From assembly GCF_000308875.1 (NCBI RefSeq), contig NZ_BAGL01000127.1:1-64000 (forward strand): DNA of 64,000 bases, in the 5' to 3' direction. The position numbers and the translations under genes were made by a program. How positions within the stretch are numbered: the stretch's first letter is position 1; every line of letters starts with the position of its first letter. Below are positions 60,877-64,000 of this stretch, in pieces. Below the pieces are notes generated by a model, which did not search any database, was not told the origin of the DNA, and saw only the letters and a list, made by a program, of their open reading frames with translations. The stretch is from Nocardia transvalensis NBRC 15921. Lineage in GTDB: Bacteria > Actinomycetota > Actinomycetes > Mycobacteriales > Mycobacteriaceae.

Positions 60877-61743
60877 TCAGCGGGCCTGCGGTCCGAAGAG
60901 GTCCGGGAGCCCGTCCGATACCTGGTCGGGGAACTGGGGTGCGCGTTTGGACAGGAACGAATCCACGCCCTCACGCACGTCGTCGGACTTGCCTCGGAGG
61001 TAGATGGCGACGGATTCGGCCTGGTGGGCGGTTTCGGGACTGTCGGCGCCGAGCATCCGCCACATCAGTTGGCGGGTCAGCGCGACCGAGACCGGTGCCG
61101 TACCCGTGGCCAGGGTCCGCGCCGCCTCGATCGCACGGGCCAGGACCGTTTCGGCAGGGGCCACCTCGCGCACCAGGCCCTGCGCGAGAGCTTCGGCCGC
61201 GGGAATCGTGCGGCCGCCGAGCGTCCACTCCAACGCCGTCGACACCCCGACCACGCGCGGCAGGAACCAGGTCGAGCACGCCTCGGGCACGAGCCCACGC
61301 CGGACGAAGACGAAGCCGAATTTCGCTGTGCCCGAAGCAATCCGGATATCGCACGGCAGCGTCATCGTGACACCGACGCCTGCGGCGGGGCCGTTGATCG
61401 CGGCGATCACCGGCTTGTGCGACCGGTAGATCCGCAGCGCCACCCGGCCACCCTGGTCCGCGGGTGCGCCACCGGTGTCCGGGTCGTCGCCGAGGACGAA
61501 GGTGTCGCCGCCCGCGGCGAGATCGGCCCCGGCACAGAACGCGCGGCCGGTGCCGGTGAGCACGACCGCGCGGACCGTATCGTCCGCGTCGGTCTCGTCG
61601 AAGGCCGCGATGACGCGCTCGCACATCTCGTCGGTGAACGCGTTGAGCCGATCGGGCCGGTGCAGGCGCACGATCGCGATCTCACCGTCCCGTTCGAGCA
61701 GCACCGGACCGCCGTCGGTCTCCATGTTGATGTCCGGACGCAT
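60877..61743 (-). CDS. Enoyl-CoA hydratase/isomerase (crotonase) family protein
   Basis: 288 residues; ATG with AAGG upstream. Oxyanion-hole segments GRAFCAGADL and GPAAGVGVTM, and RRGLVPEACS, where the Glu matches the catalytic Glu of crotonases. Substrate unclear; probably fatty-acid or xenobiotic acyl-CoA degradation. Stands alone. Confidence 0.88.
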   Translation of the reverse strand: MRPDINMETDGGPVLLERDGEIAIVRLHRPDRLNAFTDEMCERVIAAFDETDADDTVRAVVLTGTGRAFCAGADLAAGGDTFVLGDDPDTGGAPADQGGRVALRIYRSHKPVIAAINGPAAGVGVTMTLPCDIRIASGTAKFGFVFVRRGLVPEACSTWFLPRVVGVSTALEWTLGGRTIPAAEALAQGLVREVAPAETVLARAIEAARTLATGTAPVSVALTRQLMWRMLGADSPETAHQAESVAIYLRGKSDDVREGVDSFLSKRAPQFPDQVSDGLPDLFGPQAR

Positions 61744-61853
61744 CGCACCTTCTCGAATCGGTCCGCGACATCACGGCATTCGTCGCGGATAGCGGTCCGG
61801 ATCAACGTACCGCTGGAACCGTGACCGCTACCCACCGCATCGCTCGACGAGGC

Positions 61854-62984
61854 TTACGGGGTCGGCTTCAGGCCGCGGGCCGGGTCGATGAAGGCGTTCG
61901 TCACCAGGTTGGCGGCGGTGAGGCCGTCGGGGACCTGTTGGCCGCGGGCGCGCAGAACCGGTGTCACCGCGGCGATTACGCGGTCTATGCGGGCGGTGTC
62001 GAAATTGCCGAGGGTGGCGTCGGGGCCGTTGCCTACGATGTGTTCGGCCAGTTGTACGCGGACCGAGTCGGTGTTGCCGGCGGCGGTCATCGGGGGGCCG
62101 TCGGGGATGCTCTGCGCGATGCGGAGCAGGGCGTCGTTGGTGGGGCCGGGGTTGGTGATGTAGTCGATCTGGGCCTGTTGCAGCAGGGGGACGAGCTTGG
62201 TCAGGCAGGGGCCGAGCTTGTCCAGCTCGCCGCTGCGCACCGACCAGGCGTGCGGATACGTCTCGTACCCGGCTTCGTGGACGAGCAGGGATTTCACCGG
62301 CTTCAACCAGCCCTTGACGTCGTGCTCCCAGCGATACGGCTCGTTGGACACGTAGCCCTGCTGCATGACCCGGCCGTGTTCGGCGACGAAACGGCTGGGC
62401 GTGCCGTCGAACGACGCGTCGGCCTGCTCGGGGCGCACGAAGCCGTTGGCGATCAGGTAGTCCATGAAGGGCTTGCCCTCGCTGTAGACGACGGGCGCAC
62501 CGGACGCGGCCACGTCCCGCCACGAGTTCACCTGGTAGGTCGCCGGATCCCACATGACGATCTGCGGATTGATATCCAGCGAGGCGAAGACGCCCTGCAC
62601 CGGGAACTTGGCCTGGGACCGGATCGCCTCGTCGGTCGGCACGAAACCCAGTGTGATACTGGGGTCCTGGTACATCTGCGCGGGCACCGGCTGCCCGCCG
62701 AGGAACGGCCCGCCGAGGCGAACCTCGACATTGATCCCGGTATCCTTCAACGGCCCGACATACGCGCCCTTCTTCACATCGACGGTTCCGTCGGGACCCA
62801 CGAGCTGATAGGCCGCCGCACGTTCCGGCGTTGCGTACCAATCCGTTTGGATGACGACGGTCGACGGGCAGACCCCGGCCAGCGGGCCCTGCCCGGTGGG
62901 CGCGGGCGTCGTGGTGGCGCTACTACAGGCCGACAGCACGGCGGCACAGGCGAGCGCCGTCACGGCGAAAAGGTGTTTCCTCAT
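61854..62984 (-). CDS. ABC importer substrate-binding lipoprotein
   Basis: 376 residues from the ATG at 62984, with AGGA 6 bases upstream. Signal peptide with lipobox VLSAC (Cys at about residue 20). The mature part resembles NMT1/THI5-like periplasmic proteins (sulfonate, nitrate, thiamine-precursor type). Forms an operon with the permease upstream. Confidence 0.8.
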   Translation of the reverse strand: MRKHLFAVTALACAAVLSACSSATTTPAPTGQGPLAGVCPSTVVIQTDWYATPERAAAYQLVGPDGTVDVKKGAYVGPLKDTGINVEVRLGGPFLGGQPVPAQMYQDPSITLGFVPTDEAIRSQAKFPVQGVFASLDINPQIVMWDPATYQVNSWRDVAASGAPVVYSEGKPFMDYLIANGFVRPEQADASFDGTPSRFVAEHGRVMQQGYVSNEPYRWEHDVKGWLKPVKSLLVHEAGYETYPHAWSVRSGELDKLGPCLTKLVPLLQQAQIDYITNPGPTNDALLRIAQSIPDGPPMTAAGNTDSVRVQLAEHIVGNGPDATLGNFDTARIDRVIAAVTPVLRARGQQVPDGLTAANLVTNAFIDPARGLKPTP

Positions 62985-63020
62985 GAGCATTCCTGAAATG
63001 TCGAAGTGATCGGTGCGAAG

Positions 63021-63869
63021 CTATGCGCCGCGGTCGCGGCCGTGTGCCCGGTCGACACGACCGGCCAGAAAGTCGAAGAGCCAGAACAGGATCAGCCCGA
63101 CCAGCGAGGACAACAGCAGCGCGGTCAGCAGTTGCTCGGTCGCCAGCCGCTGCCGGTAGACGTCGATCATCCGCCCGATGCCCGGCTGCCCCTGCCGGAA
63201 GAAGAAGTCCGCGACGATCGAGCCGATGACGGCCATCCCGCCGGAGATCTTGAATCCCGAGATCATCGCCGGAAGCGCCGCCGGCAGTTGCAGTTTCACG
63301 AGGCGCTGCCAGCGGTTCGCGCCGTGCAGCGTGAACAGGTCGTGTTCGGCCGCGGCCACAGATTTCAGCCCGAACAGCGTATTCGTGATGACCGGGAACA
63401 GCGACACCATCACGCAGACGATGACGCGGCTGCCGAATTCGTATCCGAACCAGAATCCGAACAGCGGCACCACCGCCAGGATCGGAATCGTCTGCAGGAT
63501 CACCGCATACGGGTACAGCGAATACTCCGCCCACCGCGCCTGGCTCATGACCACCGCGAACGCGATACCCACCACGATCGCGATACCGAGCCCGACCAGC
63601 GCGATCTGCACCGTGGACCACAGCGCGCTCACGATCTCGGTGCGGGCCGCCGAATCCAGCAGTCCCTTCGAGAGCACCGTCTCCGGCGGCGGCAGCAGGA
63701 ACCGCGACTGCTCCGGCAGCAGGTAGTGCCCCGCGATGAACCACGCGATCATCACGATCGCGAACACCACGACGGGCGCGACGATGCGGACCGGCCCGCC
63801 CCGCAGGCGCGGAAGTCGTTGCCGCGCAGACACTCGCGCCGTCTCCGGGGCGCCGGTGACCGCCGTCAT
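63021..63869 (-). CDS. ABC importer permease
   Basis: 282 residues; six membrane segments of the binding-protein-dependent type and the EAA loop AAAEHDLFTLHGANRWQRL...LPAALP. SsuC/TauC/ThiX-like. The ATG overlaps the ATPase stop (ATGA). Confidence 0.88.
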   Translation of the reverse strand: MTAVTGAPETARVSARQRLPRLRGGPVRIVAPVVVFAIVMIAWFIAGHYLLPEQSRFLLPPPETVLSKGLLDSAARTEIVSALWSTVQIALVGLGIAIVVGIAFAVVMSQARWAEYSLYPYAVILQTIPILAVVPLFGFWFGYEFGSRVIVCVMVSLFPVITNTLFGLKSVAAAEHDLFTLHGANRWQRLVKLQLPAALPAMISGFKISGGMAVIGSIVADFFFRQGQPGIGRMIDVYRQRLATEQLLTALLLSSLVGLILFWLFDFLAGRVDRAHGRDRGA

Positions 63870-64000
63870 GCCGCCGTCTCCCGCTCGGCGCCGTGCAACG
63901 CGGCGGACACCTCGGCGGCGATCTCACCGAACTCGGCGGTGAATCGGATCTCCGGCTTGCGCGGAAAGTCCAGCGGCACCGGAATTTCGGCGGCCACCCG
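63866..64000 (-). CDS. ABC importer ATPase, C-terminal 44 residues only
   Basis: Open frame from the right edge to a TGA at 63866. The fragment (VPLDFPRKPEIRF...HGAERETAA) is consistent with the end of an SsuB/TauB-like ATPase, based mainly on position and coupling to the permease. Most of the gene lies outside the window. Confidence 0.7.
   Translation of the reverse strand, partial: RVAAEIPVPLDFPRKPEIRFTAEFGEIAAEVSAALHGAERETAA

Noticed and set aside
1..64000. tRNA, rRNA, insertion sequences, integrases, attachment sites, replication origins
   Set aside because: None was recognised. No transposase or integrase motif and no flanking direct repeats suggestive of an island were seen by eye.

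Overview
The window reads as a chromosomal segment of a high-GC, mycolic-acid-type actinobacterium, most likely Nocardia. Pointers are a mycofactocin locus, homologues of the mycobacterial FAS-II enzymes HadA, HadB, MabA and InhA, an aryl-carotenoid operon, type II PKS and NRPS genes, and dense GTGA/ATGA start-stop coupling. The species cannot be named from sequence alone. I see no tRNA, rRNA, CRISPR array, IS element or phage gene.

Layout. 1-7482 (-): the first 2494 residues of an NRPS (C-A-T-C-A-T-C...) running off the left edge; its first A domain carries a threonine code. 7950-8801: orphan beta-hydroxyacid dehydrogenase. 8872-15124 (-): crtE-crtI-crtB-crtU-Rieske oxygenase carotenoid operon. 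15273-16124 (+): a divergent CarH/LitR-type MerR regulator, with matching 11-bp-spaced direct repeats on both sides of it. 16172-22019: small unknown genes, a SRPBCC protein, an ECF sigma/YCII pair, a fucose-isomerase-like protein and a MarR regulator.

22091-38703 is the most distinctive region, a type II polyketide cluster. It has a ParB/StrR-like regulator, three flavin monooxygenases, KS-alpha, CLF, ACP, a FabH-like KSIII, an ActIII-like ketoreductase, a didomain aromatase/cyclase and a TcmI-like cyclase. Built into it is a full reductive FAS-II cycle (MabA-, HadA-, HadB- and InhA-like), which suggests an aromatic polyketide primed by a short alkyl chain. Two near-perfect StrR-type operators (half site GTTCAACTG, N11 spacer) sit at the two divergent control regions. 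A TetR/MFS pair at the end probably provides export.

38714-46016: a COG4705-type membrane protein, a tail-to-tail overlapping response regulator and histidine kinase, a PAP2 phosphatase, a GT2-GtrA protein and a GT39 mannosyltransferase-like protein. 46112-52372: mycofactocin locus mftR-A-B-C-D-SDR-F-E, with no mftG in view. 52389-56787: a TetR/P450 divergent pair, a second P450 lacking the ExxR and I-helix motifs, and an aminoglycoside-phosphotransferase-like protein. 56877-64000: a second GT39 protein, an SDR, two small exported proteins, an enoyl-CoA hydratase, and an ABC importer (lipoprotein, permease, ATPase) running off the right edge.

How it works together: the PKS, carotenoid and mycofactocin blocks each carry their own regulator and recognisable operator. 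They look like three independently switched modules joined by ordinary metabolic and cell-envelope genes.
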